Part shown: positions 36,981 through 44,522 of the stretch, piece by piece
Layout: the number at the start of each line of letters is the position of its first letter
Numbering within the stretch: the first letter of the stretch is position 1
From: Corynebacterium aquilae DSM 44791
Lineage (GTDB): Bacteria; Actinomycetota; Actinomycetes; Mycobacteriales; Mycobacteriaceae
Assembly: GCF_001941445.1 (NCBI RefSeq)
Contig: NZ_CP009245.1
Coordinates: 1,077,992-1,141,991 of the forward strand
Direction: 5' to 3'
Length of the DNA stretch: 64,000 bases
Notes under the pieces: model-generated
Told to the model about the DNA's origin: nothing
Seen by the model: only the letters and a program-made list of their open reading frames with translations
Databases searched by the model: none
Position numbers and translations under genes: made by a program

Positions 36981-37799
36981 CTAGGATTCGTCTCGCTGCG
37001 CGTACTCCTCCGCAGCAGCAACCTGCTCCCGAGTTGGCACCACACCGGTGTACAACGCAAACTGCTCAGCTGCCTGCAACGCGATAATCTCGCCGCCATC
37101 GATGATTTCCCGATTGAGCTTCTCAGCAGCCTTCACCAGCGGAGTGCGCACCGGATAAGCAACACAATCCATCACAATGTCAGCGTCGTGAATCTGCTCG
37201 ACACTAAACGCCAACTCATCCTCATCGGCACCCCGCATCCCCAACGGAGTGACATTCACCAGCATCTGCACCCCCTGCGGCACCTGGGCAGAAAACTCCC
37301 ACCCAAAATCAGACGCCAAACGACACCCAGTGGTGTGATTACGGGCCACCACCGTGCCCCGCATCCCATGATCCGTCAACGCCGCCACCACGGCACGGGC
37401 CATACCACCGGAACCACGCACCGCCACCGACGTCTCAGCAGTGGCCGAAGACCGCTTCAACAAACGCCGCACCGCCATGTAGTCCGTGTTGTACCCCGTC
37501 AACAACTCACCATCGTTGACGATCGTGTTGACCGCCTGCAGCCGCTGCGCCGAAGGATCCAAACGATCCAACAAAGGAATCACTTCCTCCTTAAACGGCA
37601 TAGACACCCCAGCGCCACGAATATTCAACCCCCGAATACCCGCCACAGCAGCCGTGATCTCACTCGGAGCAACCGCCTTGTACAGGAAGTTCAGCCCCAA
37701 CTCCGCGTACAACCAATTGTGAAAACGCACACCATGATTCGAAGGGCGCGCAGCAAGAGACACACACAACGTTGTATTCCGGTCGACGATATTAACCAT
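36981..37799 (-). CDS. aroE: Shikimate dehydrogenase-family protein
   Basis: The 272-residue protein has the shikimate/quinate dehydrogenase fold. Catalytic Lys is in GAGVSMPFKEEVIPLLD (about residue 70) and the substrate Asp in GYNTDYMA (about 106). The cofactor loop reads RGSGGMARAVVAAL, a variant of GAGGAAR. It is the shorter SDH-like type found in corynebacteria next to an esterase gene, so it may act on quinate or another substrate. The start codon ATG (37797-37799 complement) lies inside the 13-bp prophage attachment core, so the coding sequence is intact but everything upstream of position 37806 is now phage DNA. The TAnnnT box that preceded it in the empty site is gone. Confidence 0.88.
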   Translation of the reverse strand: MVNIVDRNTTLCVSLAARPSNHGVRFHNWLYAELGLNFLYKAVAPSEITAAVAGIRGLNIRGAGVSMPFKEEVIPLLDRLDPSAQRLQAVNTIVNDGELLTGYNTDYMAVRRLLKRSSATAETSVAVRGSGGMARAVVAALTDHGMRGTVVARNHTTGCRLASDFGWEFSAQVPQGVQMLVNVTPLGMRGADEDELAFSVEQIHDADIVMDCVAYPVRTPLVKAAEKLNREIIDGGEIIALQAAEQFALYTGVVPTREQVAAAEEYAQRDES

Positions 37800-37806
37800 G
37801 TTTATT
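37794..37806. repeat. attL core (left copy of the 13-bp attachment repeat)
   Basis: AACCATGTTTATT, identical to 63589-63601. CAT at 37797-37799 is the complement of the aroE start codon. Confidence 0.8.
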
Positions 37807-37845
37807 GATACCTAACCCACAAAACCTACTCTGACCAGCACCGGA

Positions 37846-38472
37846 CTAGGCCGCGTCGCTTGCCGTGGTCTTATCCTGGTCTTGTTCAGAAAAAAGCCCA
37901 TCAACATGCACCGCGACTGAATCAAGATCGGCATCAAACAGTGTGGTGTAAATATCCAATGTCATCGCAGCCGAAGCATGACCCAATTGGCGCTGAATGA
38001 CCTTAACATTCGCACCCGCCGAGACCATTAACCCCGCAGCTACATGGCGCAAACCATGCGGGGTCACCCTCGGAATGTCCTTACCGTCTGCCTGCGCGCG
38101 TTTAATAGCGCGTTCTAGCCACCCGCCCCCGGTCTTACTGACAGGCAGGGGGCTACCGTCAGGGCGCTGCCAAATCAGTTCATCAGGGGCGCGCATAGCC
38201 ACCAATGGGGCGATTTTCTCGCAGGCAATTTTGGGCACACTGATTTCCCGCGATTTACCGCTTTTTGGGGTGCCCAGGGTGGGGGTTTTCGTCAAGTAGA
38301 TATAGTTCCGGCTGATGGTTGCGCGGCCCCGTTCTAGGTCCACATCGCAGGCGCGCAGCGCGATCATTTCACCGAATCGCACACCCGTGGTGGCTAGGAA
38401 CCAGATGGCTGCTTCATATTGGGGGGTGTTCCTATGGTAATTGCAAGTTCTCGGGCAGCTTTTTAGCGTGAT
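37846..38472 (-). pseudogene. int: Tyrosine integrase, C-terminal remnant cut by an IS110-type element
   Basis: About 190 in-frame residues survive. They cover the whole catalytic core: the first Arg in ATTGVRFGEMIALRACDVD, HGLRH (H-x-x-R), LGHASAAMTLDIY with the second His and nucleophile Tyr. The arm-binding and core-binding N-terminal domains are absent; upstream the frame reads NYHRNTPQYEAAIWFL and then enters insertion-element sequence, with an in-frame TAA at 38473-38475. A GTG at 38382 could start a 178-residue fragment, which would not recombine DNA alone. The gene points towards aroE, the usual int-next-to-attL position. Confidence 0.9.
37866..37884. repeat. Integrase arm-type sites, left end
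   Basis: Two direct copies of TGGTCTT (37866-37872 and 37877-37883) in the 3' end of int. The composite TGGTCTTATCCTGGTCTTG matches 63442-63460 at 17 of 19 positions. Arm-site function is inferred. Confidence 0.6.
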
Positions 38473-38555
38473 TTAGGTCATTGCCTAGGGGTGTCTCGGG
38501 CATGCTTGAGTCCCCATTGCGGCGTGGGTGCAATGGGGTGGCTTTGGGAATTGAG

Positions 38556-39809
38556 TTAGGCTGCGGCCTGTTGTGGTGGGTGCTCGGCGATGGTGCCGGT
38601 TGCTTTGTAGTGGTCGTCGTAGAAGGTGTGGTTTTTGAGCATTGCGAAGATGACGTTGGTTCGTCTGCGTGCCAGGCACATGACTGCAGCGTTGTGACGC
38701 TTTCCGGCGTCGCGTTTGCCTTGGTAGTATGTGCGTGAACGTTCGTGTGATTTGATGCTGGCGAAAGCGGAATACCACAGGGCGTTCTTTAATCTTTTAT
38801 TGCCACTTCTGTTGACGTGTTCGCCTTTGATTGATGTGCCAGATTGTCTGGTCACGGGGCATATACCGGCATAGGATGCGAGTTCAGCCGGGGTGTGAAA
38901 GTCACGCAGGTCGCCGACACACATGATGATCGTCTGCGCGGTTTTGGGACCAACACCAGGCATTGACAGCAAGATTTGGTATTCCGGCATGGTGGCTGCC
39001 AGTGCTTCTGCTTCTTCTTGGAGTTGCTGGATTTCATCGTTGATGTGGGTGATCAGTTCCAGGTAGCTTTGCACGCTGCGCCATCGTGCTTCGGTGTGCG
39101 GCATCGTGATTGTTTGCGATGCGATGGCGGTGATGAGGTTATGTGCTTTGTCGGGTTTGTTGCGCACGGTGGGGCAGTTGCGTTCAAGGAATCGCGTGAG
39201 GCGTTTTTCTCCTGCTCGTACGATTGCTTGGGGACTGTTGTAGTGCAGGATCAATGCTTTGACCCATTGTGCTGACAGGGTTTTCCCTGCGAAGAAGCGT
39301 TCCAAGATCGGGCAGATAACAAGCAGTGTCACCCGGATGCGGTTGATATATGCGGTTCGTGTGCGGATGAGGTCTTCAATCTGACCGTTCAGGATGGACA
39401 GCTGTTGCATCGCGTCTTCGGTGTGTGCGACCGGTTGCAAAGATTGCGGCATGCGCATTGCAGTTTCTGCGATGATTTGCGCATCTTTCGGGTCTGTTTT
39501 GCTGTTGCCTGCGTGTAGTCGGGAGGCGTGTCGCATCCGTGTGCCGGTGAGATAGCCCAGCTGCAGGCCTTGTTGTCGGGCAACTTCGACTGCGAAGGCA
39601 CCGATATTATTTGGTTGATCAACCACCAGCATGACCGTGTCGCCGAAGCGTTGTGCTTTGGTGTAGAGCTTGGTCAGTGATTGTTGGTCTTGGTTGATCT
39701 TGCCTTTGTATAGGCATTTGCACTGGGTATCAATGACCCAGGCATAGTGATGAGTTTTGCCGACATCGAGTCCGATGACGATATCGGCGGTAAGGGAGGT
39801 CGTTGTCAT
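38556..39809 (-). CDS. IS110-family transposase (DEDD/serine recombinase type)
   Basis: The 417-residue protein has the N-terminal RuvC-like DEDD domain: IVIGLDVGKTHHYAWVID with the first Asp, MLVVDQPNN, and DPKDAQIIAE with the last acids. The C-terminal transposase_20 domain reads LLSMPGVGPKTAQTIIMCVGD..ELASYAGICPVTRQSGTSIKG..RSGNKRLKNALW, including the serine proposed as nucleophile (RQSGTS). It appears full length and uninterrupted. ATG 39809 is taken as the start; a GTG five codons upstream is possible. By recent work on IS621, enzymes of this group recombine DNA guided by a bridge RNA from the element's noncoding end. Confidence 0.92.
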   Translation of the reverse strand: MTTTSLTADIVIGLDVGKTHHYAWVIDTQCKCLYKGKINQDQQSLTKLYTKAQRFGDTVMLVVDQPNNIGAFAVEVARQQGLQLGYLTGTRMRHASRLHAGNSKTDPKDAQIIAETAMRMPQSLQPVAHTEDAMQQLSILNGQIEDLIRTRTAYINRIRVTLLVICPILERFFAGKTLSAQWVKALILHYNSPQAIVRAGEKRLTRFLERNCPTVRNKPDKAHNLITAIASQTITMPHTEARWRSVQSYLELITHINDEIQQLQEEAEALAATMPEYQILLSMPGVGPKTAQTIIMCVGDLRDFHTPAELASYAGICPVTRQSGTSIKGEHVNRSGNKRLKNALWYSAFASIKSHERSRTYYQGKRDAGKRHNAAVMCLARRRTNVIFAMLKNHTFYDDHYKATGTIAEHPPQQAAA

Positions 39810-39824
39810 GACAAATGGCACCAC

Positions 39825-40100
39825 CTTGTTGGGTATTGGTGCGCTGGTTGAAAAGTCCCAGCGACGTTGTTGTTGATCATCGCTGGTGTCATGACGTACG
39901 GGCTACAGCCACATTAGATGAGGCATCACCAAGTGCTTCTTGGGTGCCAAGTTCCTATTAGCAGGCGAGTACGTCTCTGGTGCCGGTGGCAACACCCCCC
40001 GGATCATTGATGACAGGGACGAAGAGCCATGCCGGCAACCAGCGACGAGCTCAGAACGAGCCACACTCAACTCTAGGTTGAGGGGCACCTTTACTGAACT
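39825..40100 (-). ncRNA. Candidate bridge-RNA region of the IS110 element
   Basis: The 5' noncoding end of the element, where IS110-group members encode a structured bridge RNA. Visible pairings are CCAGCGA/TCGCTGG (39858-39864 with 39880-39886), ACCAAG/CTTGGGT (39928-39945, one bulge), TGCCGG/CCGGCA (near 39990 and 40030-40036) and CTCAAC/GTTGAG (40066-40071 with 40077-40082). The RNA itself is inferred from family knowledge; strand is assigned as for the transposase. Confidence 0.5.
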
Positions 40101-40156
40101 GCCAATTACGCTAATGTGGCGTGGATTCGCTAAGGCATGTACATGCCACGTATTCG

Positions 40157-41263
40157 ATGTCTTTGGAACTTGCCGTCGCGCAGGCGCAGCAGCGTTTGCA
40201 ACAGGAATGGGTGGCGATTGTCGCTAGGTATGAGACTGCTGAGCAACGCCAGGAAGCACTGCGCGCCGTGTATGAAGACATTGTTGAGACACAAGGTTTG
40301 GCTGTGGCGGTGGATGCAGCGAATATGGTTGAGCTTAGCCGTCTGAGTCATCCTGAGTTGCGGCATCTGCCCACGCCGGAGGTGGCACGAACAGCGAAGC
40401 GGACGGCGGTAGTTGCTACGCTGGATGAGGCGTTTGATATGTGGCAGGACGTTGATGAACTTCCCGGATCGTTGAGCCGCATGCTGACAACGTTGGTGTT
40501 ACAGCCTGCCAGGAACACCGTGATGATGGCCACCGCGCATGCACGCACGGGGTATGTGCTGGTGCCGAATGCTACGGCGTGTGCGTGGTGTTTGATGCGT
40601 GCCAGCGGTGGGACTAAGCAGCGTAGTGTCGGCGATGGTGGGGATTTTCACCCTGGGTGCCAGTGCTGGGTTGCTGAGGCGATGGCGGGGGTGGTTGAGA
40701 GTGTTCCCGAAATCACCCGTGAGGTGATAGCTATGGCTAGGCGCTCGGGGTTGACGGATAGCGAAGAAGACCAGCGCGCGTGGGAAATCGCCCGCAGGGA
40801 TTCGCTTTTAAGGTTGTCAGATTTCCGTGCTTTTCCCCCGATACCGGGCGTGGAGATCCCCGAGGTTCGGTTGAGGCACTTTGTGAGCACCACGGGTGTA
40901 GAGCTACCACAGCCGAGGATTGAAAATGTTTTTGGGCATGTGCTGTACGGGTGGCGCGGAAACACGTCCATACTGGAAATGCTCAAGTACGCGCGGTGGG
41001 GACACACTGCGGATACTTTGGCACCTCAAGAAGACAAGACCCGGTTCCCTGAATACTGGGAGGATCAGGATATTGTGGATGCGCTTGTCGTGGGGCTGGA
41101 AGATTCAGGGCCGTGGGAAGTATGGCAAGCTCGCACCAATGGTGCACATGCGCGGACGCGTGTGCACAAAGTCTTCGAGTACGCTGGTCTAAAAGTTAAA
41201 TTGCAGTACTATATTGGTCGTGACGGTGGGGGTGAACATCTCACCGCTTTCCCCGTGGAGTGA
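40157..41263 (+). CDS. MuF/VG15-type minor head protein with C-terminal EndoU-like nuclease domain
   Basis: The 368-residue protein is a fusion. The N-terminal part (1-200) is the minor head/head-morphogenesis fold, with GYVLVPNATACAWCLMRASG and FHPGCQC as the CxxC and HxxCxC zinc-type motif of VG15 proteins. The C-terminal part (about 240-368) matches bacterial EndoU RNase domains: FGHVLYG with H261, WGHTAD with H283, the KTRFPEYWEDQDIVDAL motif and a final HLTAFP. EndoU toxins cut RNA. MuF-fused toxins are known in phages, where the head protein is packaged in the virion and can carry the toxin. ATG 40157 begins MSLELAVAQAQQ; GTG 40121 may lie in the insertion element. Confidence 0.82.
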   Translation: MSLELAVAQAQQRLQQEWVAIVARYETAEQRQEALRAVYEDIVETQGLAVAVDAANMVELSRLSHPELRHLPTPEVARTAKRTAVVATLDEAFDMWQDVDELPGSLSRMLTTLVLQPARNTVMMATAHARTGYVLVPNATACAWCLMRASGGTKQRSVGDGGDFHPGCQCWVAEAMAGVVESVPEITREVIAMARRSGLTDSEEDQRAWEIARRDSLLRLSDFRAFPPIPGVEIPEVRLRHFVSTTGVELPQPRIENVFGHVLYGWRGNTSILEMLKYARWGHTADTLAPQEDKTRFPEYWEDQDIVDALVVGLEDSGPWEVWQARTNGAHARTRVHKVFEYAGLKVKLQYYIGRDGGGEHLTAFPVE

Positions 41264-41277
41264 AAAGGAGAGAGGAC

Positions 41278-41652
41278 TTGCGAGCACAGATAGATCTCAA
41301 GCATCGTGTTTACGACTCTTTGTCCTTTTTTGAGCGCGAGAGCGTGGCGCGGTCAGACTTCTACGCGTTGTTGGATTTCCTGCTGTCCTATGCTGGTATC
41401 GCCGTGGAAGAGCTTGGTGACGATGCGCGGAGTTGCTTCAAGGCTGGGTATCCGGTGGATGCGTTCGATGAAATCGCATATCTCGTCAGCCAGCGCGATG
41501 TTGGCGTGCCTGATTGGTGGTTTGAGCAGCTGGCCCTCATCCCAATCTTCCAAGCCCCGTACGAGCCAGAAGAAGTCATTGAGATGGCCGCGTCGATGAA
41601 GAAGATTACTGGCGTGCCAGCCCCCTGGGAGGATTCCCAGACAGCCGCGTAA
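41278..41652 (+). CDS. Putative immunity protein for the EndoU-like toxin
   Basis: A 124-residue, acidic, all-helix-looking soluble protein (FERESVARSDFYALLDFLLSY, then DDARSCFKAGYPVDAFDEIAYL, and EPEEVIEMAASMKKI). No known family is recognised. It lies directly behind the toxin gene: a frame start GTG at 41260 overlaps the toxin stop, but TTG 41278 is favoured because the strong SD AAAAGGAGAGAGG stands 5-6 nt before it. Acidic charge, small size and position are usual for immunity proteins of polymorphic toxins. That it neutralises the toxin is inference. A terminator follows. Confidence 0.7.
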   Translation: MRAQIDLKHRVYDSLSFFERESVARSDFYALLDFLLSYAGIAVEELGDDARSCFKAGYPVDAFDEIAYLVSQRDVGVPDWWFEQLALIPIFQAPYEPEEVIEMAASMKKITGVPAPWEDSQTAA

Positions 41653-41698
41653 GCACCTGTTGGGCTTCACGTCAGGTTCGAGTCCTGGCGCGGCACGA

Positions 41699-41749
41699 GA
41701 CAAACCCCATGCACCCCGAAACTATTTGGGTGGTGTGTGGGGTTTTGTC
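41699..41749 (+). terminator. Terminator after the toxin-immunity pair
   Basis: GACAAACCCC (41699-41708) pairs with GGGGTTTTGTC (41739-41749) with one bulge; the inner CACCC/GGGTG extends the stem, and the right arm carries TTTT. It separates the pair from the capsid genes. Confidence 0.65.
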
Positions 41750-41813
41750 ATGCCCGGCCACCCCGAAAAGGGACACTTGTGGCCACACACCAACCTGGAA
41801 AAGGACTAACACC

Positions 41814-42350
41814 ATGGACAAAGAGAACACCACCCAAGCAGACCCGGACACCACTGACGATTCCACCCCGGTGGATCAGCAGCCCCCTGCCGAGCACGAG
41901 GAAGCGGAAAGCACCTCCACGACGGCAGAGGAACGCATCAAGGAAGCTGAGGCCCGCTTGGAAGAAGCCCGCAAGCACTCCCGAACCTGGGAAGCACGCG
42001 CAAAGGGCAACAAGGAAGAGCTAGACAAGCTGCGCGCAGACCTCACGGCCCGCGAAAGCGAGCTGACGGACACCCGCGCCCAGCTGGACACACTCACCCA
42101 CGAAAACGCCCTTGTGACCACCCTGGCCGCAACAGGCGCGGACGTGGCCGCCTTGCTGGATTCTCGCAGCTTCATGGACGCGGCTTACCGTCTTGACCAT
42201 ACTGCCGACACTTTTGCCGAGCAGTTGGCCGAACTGGTCAACAGCCGCACTGTTCACACAGTGCCCACCCACGCCCCCATCACCCCGGTCAAAGAGGTGC
42301 CCCCCACCACGGGCGCGCGCCGACTATCGAAACTGATGGGCTTGGACTAG
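41814..42350 (+). CDS. Phage capsid scaffolding protein
   Basis: The 178-residue protein is highly charged with an acidic, Thr/Pro-rich start and a long coiled coil (EERIKEAEARLEEARKHSRTWEARAKGNKEELDKLRADLTARE, read in parts), then a short helical C-terminus ending RRLSKLMGLD, the usual layout of siphovirus scaffolds. It guides capsid assembly and is lost from the mature head. ATG 41814 has AAAAGGA upstream and removes a Cys-rich non-phage extension. It directly precedes decoration and major capsid genes. Confidence 0.8.
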   Translation: MDKENTTQADPDTTDDSTPVDQQPPAEHEEAESTSTTAEERIKEAEARLEEARKHSRTWEARAKGNKEELDKLRADLTARESELTDTRAQLDTLTHENALVTTLAATGADVAALLDSRSFMDAAYRLDHTADTFAEQLAELVNSRTVHTVPTHAPITPVKEVPPTTGARRLSKLMGLD

Positions 42351-42390
42351 GGGCACACTCATATCACACGAAAGGACGGTTGAAGACCTT

Positions 42391-42774
42391 ATGGATCTTG
42401 GACTGACTGTAAAAACCTTTGGTGGTGGCGACCAGCGTTGGCTTGGTTCTGCAACCGGCACGACTGATGCCACCACTGTCACCTTGGACATCGCAAAGTT
42501 TGCAAGCTTTAAGTCCACCCATGGCGACATCATCCCGGCGGGTACCCCGCTAAAAGTTTCGGATACTGGTGGCAAGTATGAGCCACTGACCCAAAAAACG
42601 GAAAAGCTCGCTGGTTTTCTGCTGGTCGCACAACCCAATAAGGGCACTGTGCAGGTCGCCCCGATGATGTGGCACGGCCGCATTCGCGCTGACAAGCTAC
42701 CCGCAGACCTGTTTGACGTGTCCACTCTGACCACTCCAAACCCCCAATTCACTATCGTTAAGGAGGTTAAGTAA
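42391..42774 (+). CDS. Head decoration protein
   Basis: The 127-residue, mostly beta protein (VTLDIAKFASFKSTHGDIIPAGTPLKVS...PMMWHGRIRADKLP) resembles the lambda gpD-like head decoration group: the HGDIIPAGTPL turn followed by a hydrophobic strand is typical. It would bind the outside of the expanded capsid. GAAAGGA lies upstream, with a long spacing to the ATG. Its stop overlaps the start of the major capsid gene (TAATG), so translation is coupled. Confidence 0.75.
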   Translation: MDLGLTVKTFGGGDQRWLGSATGTTDATTVTLDIAKFASFKSTHGDIIPAGTPLKVSDTGGKYEPLTQKTEKLAGFLLVAQPNKGTVQVAPMMWHGRIRADKLPADLFDVSTLTTPNPQFTIVKEVK

Positions 42775-43793
42775 TGGCGGAATTGTGGACTGAACTGGTT
42801 ACCCCGGATGAACTGACCGATGTGGCGCGGAAGTCTCTTGCGCAAATCGAGCAGGAAAAAGGCTCCCTGGCAGCTCTGTTGCCGTCTGAGCAGATTGACG
42901 GCCGCGTGGCGGAGTTCAATCGCACCCGTGAGGGGTTGACGCCTGCGGCTGAGTACCGCGCGTTTGATGCAGAATCCCCGCTGGGTCGCTACGAGGGTGG
43001 CGAAATGGTGACCCTGGGGTTGCCCCCGGTATCCCAGAAACTGCGTATTGGTGAGCTAGACCTGATTATGGGTCAGGCTGGTCGCCCCTCTGATGACAAG
43101 CTGAAGCTGACTATCGGCAAGGTCGCGCAGCAGGCGGTACGTGCGGTGTCCGAACGTATTGAAGCCATGCGTGGTGAGGTGCTGCAGACTGCACGCATCA
43201 ACATCAACGAAAACGGTTTCAAGGTTTCTGCTGAGCTTGGCCGTGATTCTTCTATGGAGGTCACTGCTGACACGAAATGGGACCAGCAGAAAGCTAACCC
43301 TCTGGATGACCTGATTAAGTGGGCTGAAGCCTACAGCGACGAAAACGGCGATGTGCCGGGCATGTTTATCGTGTCCCGTAAGGCAGTGGCGCAGCTGCAG
43401 CGTAATGAGATTTTGCGTAAGGCCGTCGGCGGGGTGAATACCCCGTCTATCACCACTCTGGACGCGATTAACGCGCTTCTTGGTTCCTACGGGCTGCCAG
43501 GGCTGACTATCTTTGATCGTCGTGTGGTTATTGGTGGTGAGAAAAAGCCCATCCTTGACCCTAAGTCTGTGCTGATGCTTCCTGGTGACGCACCGGTTGG
43601 TAAAACCGTGTGGGGTGCCCCTGCTGAAGCTGGGGATGAAGCATACAATCTGCTTCCTGGCGATTTGGGTGGCATCGTCGCTGGAGTTCACCGCGAATAC
43701 GATCCGTATTCTTTCTGGGTGCACACTAACGCTATTGCGCTTCCGGTTTTGACGAACCCGAACGCCGCAATGGTCGCTACTGTTTTGACCTAG
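42774..43793 (+). CDS. Major capsid protein
   Basis: The 339-residue protein has the HK97-fold features seen in phage-T4/lambda-E-type capsids of actinophages: a helical N-arm (LTDVARKSLAQIEQEKGSLAALLPSEQ), the long spine helix (LKLTIGKVAQQAVRAVSERIEAMRGEVLQTARI), and late NGDVPGMFIVSRKAVAQLQ. It would form the hexamers and pentamers of the head. Its position after scaffold and decoration genes is typical. No insertion or frameshift is seen. Confidence 0.88.
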   Translation: MAELWTELVTPDELTDVARKSLAQIEQEKGSLAALLPSEQIDGRVAEFNRTREGLTPAAEYRAFDAESPLGRYEGGEMVTLGLPPVSQKLRIGELDLIMGQAGRPSDDKLKLTIGKVAQQAVRAVSERIEAMRGEVLQTARININENGFKVSAELGRDSSMEVTADTKWDQQKANPLDDLIKWAEAYSDENGDVPGMFIVSRKAVAQLQRNEILRKAVGGVNTPSITTLDAINALLGSYGLPGLTIFDRRVVIGGEKKPILDPKSVLMLPGDAPVGKTVWGAPAEAGDEAYNLLPGDLGGIVAGVHREYDPYSFWVHTNAIALPVLTNPNAAMVATVLT

Positions 43794-43805
43794 CTACGAA
43801 AGGGG

Positions 43806-44180
43806 GTGGGTGATTTGTTGGCATCTGTTGACGACGTAGCCCTACTTATCGGCGATATTGATGTTGATGAGTACCCCCGAATCACTCGTCTCATTGAGGA
43901 AGCTGGCGATGTTGTTCAGGCGTACTGTCGTCGTGAGTTTGCTGAACCTATTCCCGGCCCTGTGGCCCGTATCGTTGCCCGTCTTGTCGCTCGTTCGCTA
44001 ACGAGTGAGGATACGGGGCTACCTGTGGGGGTTTCGAGTTTGCAAAACACTGCTGGCCCGTTTTCTCGTAGCGTGTCTATGGGTGATGGCTCTACCGATG
44101 GGGGTGTGTGGTTGACTCGGCAGGATAAGCTGAGGCTTGCACAGTACAAAGGGGGTGCTTTCACTGTCCGCACGTGGTGA
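43806..44180 (+). CDS. Head-tail connector protein
   Basis: The 124-residue protein begins with a helical bundle (VDDVALLIGDIDVDEYPRITRLIEEAGDVVQAYCRREF) typical of gp6-like connector subunits that form a ring under the portal. The frame start is GTG 43806, but TTG 43815 is equally likely because AAAGGGGG lies about 9 nt before it and directly abuts the GTG. Confidence 0.7.
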   Translation: MGDLLASVDDVALLIGDIDVDEYPRITRLIEEAGDVVQAYCRREFAEPIPGPVARIVARLVARSLTSEDTGLPVGVSSLQNTAGPFSRSVSMGDGSTDGGVWLTRQDKLRLAQYKGGAFTVRTW

Positions 44181-44198
44181 TTTCCCACATCATTCGTT

Positions 44199-44516
44199 GT
44201 GGAAGTTGGAACGTTTGATACCAGCACCGATTTTTTTGGTGATGATGTCATTCGGGGGGACGTGCACTGGCAGCAGGTCAATGTGTTTGGGTGGGCGTTG
44301 AACGTTGTTGATGAGCAACAGGGGGATAGTGTTAGCCGCACCCGTGACCACATTGACCTTTACGCACCCCATGCCGTGTCACCGTTGTCTGGGCAGGTTG
44401 TTCGCCTGCCTGATGGCACGGTATGGGAGGTTGAGGGTAATCCCCAGAATTATGACAACAATCCGTGGTGGCAGCCTGGTTTGGCGGTCACGCGGCTCTA
44501 CCGGGTTGAGGGGTGA
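44199..44516 (+). CDS. Head-closure (stopper) protein
   Basis: A 105-residue small beta protein starting at GTG 44199; the SPLSGQVVRLPDGTVWEVEGNPQNYDNNPWW segment is typical of stopper proteins that close the head after packaging. Function is assigned mainly by its place between connector and tail-terminator genes. No clear Shine-Dalgarno is seen. Confidence 0.65.
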   Translation: MEVGTFDTSTDFFGDDVIRGDVHWQQVNVFGWALNVVDEQQGDSVSRTRDHIDLYAPHAVSPLSGQVVRLPDGTVWEVEGNPQNYDNNPWWQPGLAVTRLYRVEG

Positions 44517-44522
44517 TGTAGG

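Larger units (their letters stand above)
38440..40130 (-). mobile_element. IS110-family insertion element (ends approximate)
   Basis: An IS110-type transposase gene with about 300 bp of noncoding DNA on its 5' side and a short 3' side. Family members lack terminal inverted repeats and make no regular target duplication, so exact ends cannot be read from one copy. The left end lies between the int remnant (last family-like codon near 38440) and the transposase stop; the right end lies before the head gene at 40157. The two flanks come from phage regions that should be many kilobases apart, so the element marks a deletion. Confidence 0.8.

Noticed and set aside
37846..38382. Treating the 178-codon int frame as a complete small integrase
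   Set aside because: The catalytic residues are present but the core-binding domain is missing, and the frame continues upstream through family-like residues into the insertion element, so it is a truncation.
38481..38738. 85-codon frame overlapping the 3' end of the IS110 transposase on the other strand
   Set aside because: Val/Gly/Cys-rich shadow of the transposase C-terminus; no start signal.
41645..41698. tRNA-like sequence after the immunity gene (GGTTCGAGTCC with pairing flanks)
   Set aside because: A T-arm and a partial acceptor pairing (AGCCGCG/CGCGGCA) can be drawn, but only about 22 nt separate acceptor and T-stem, so no D-arm and anticodon arm fit. At most a tRNA remnant.
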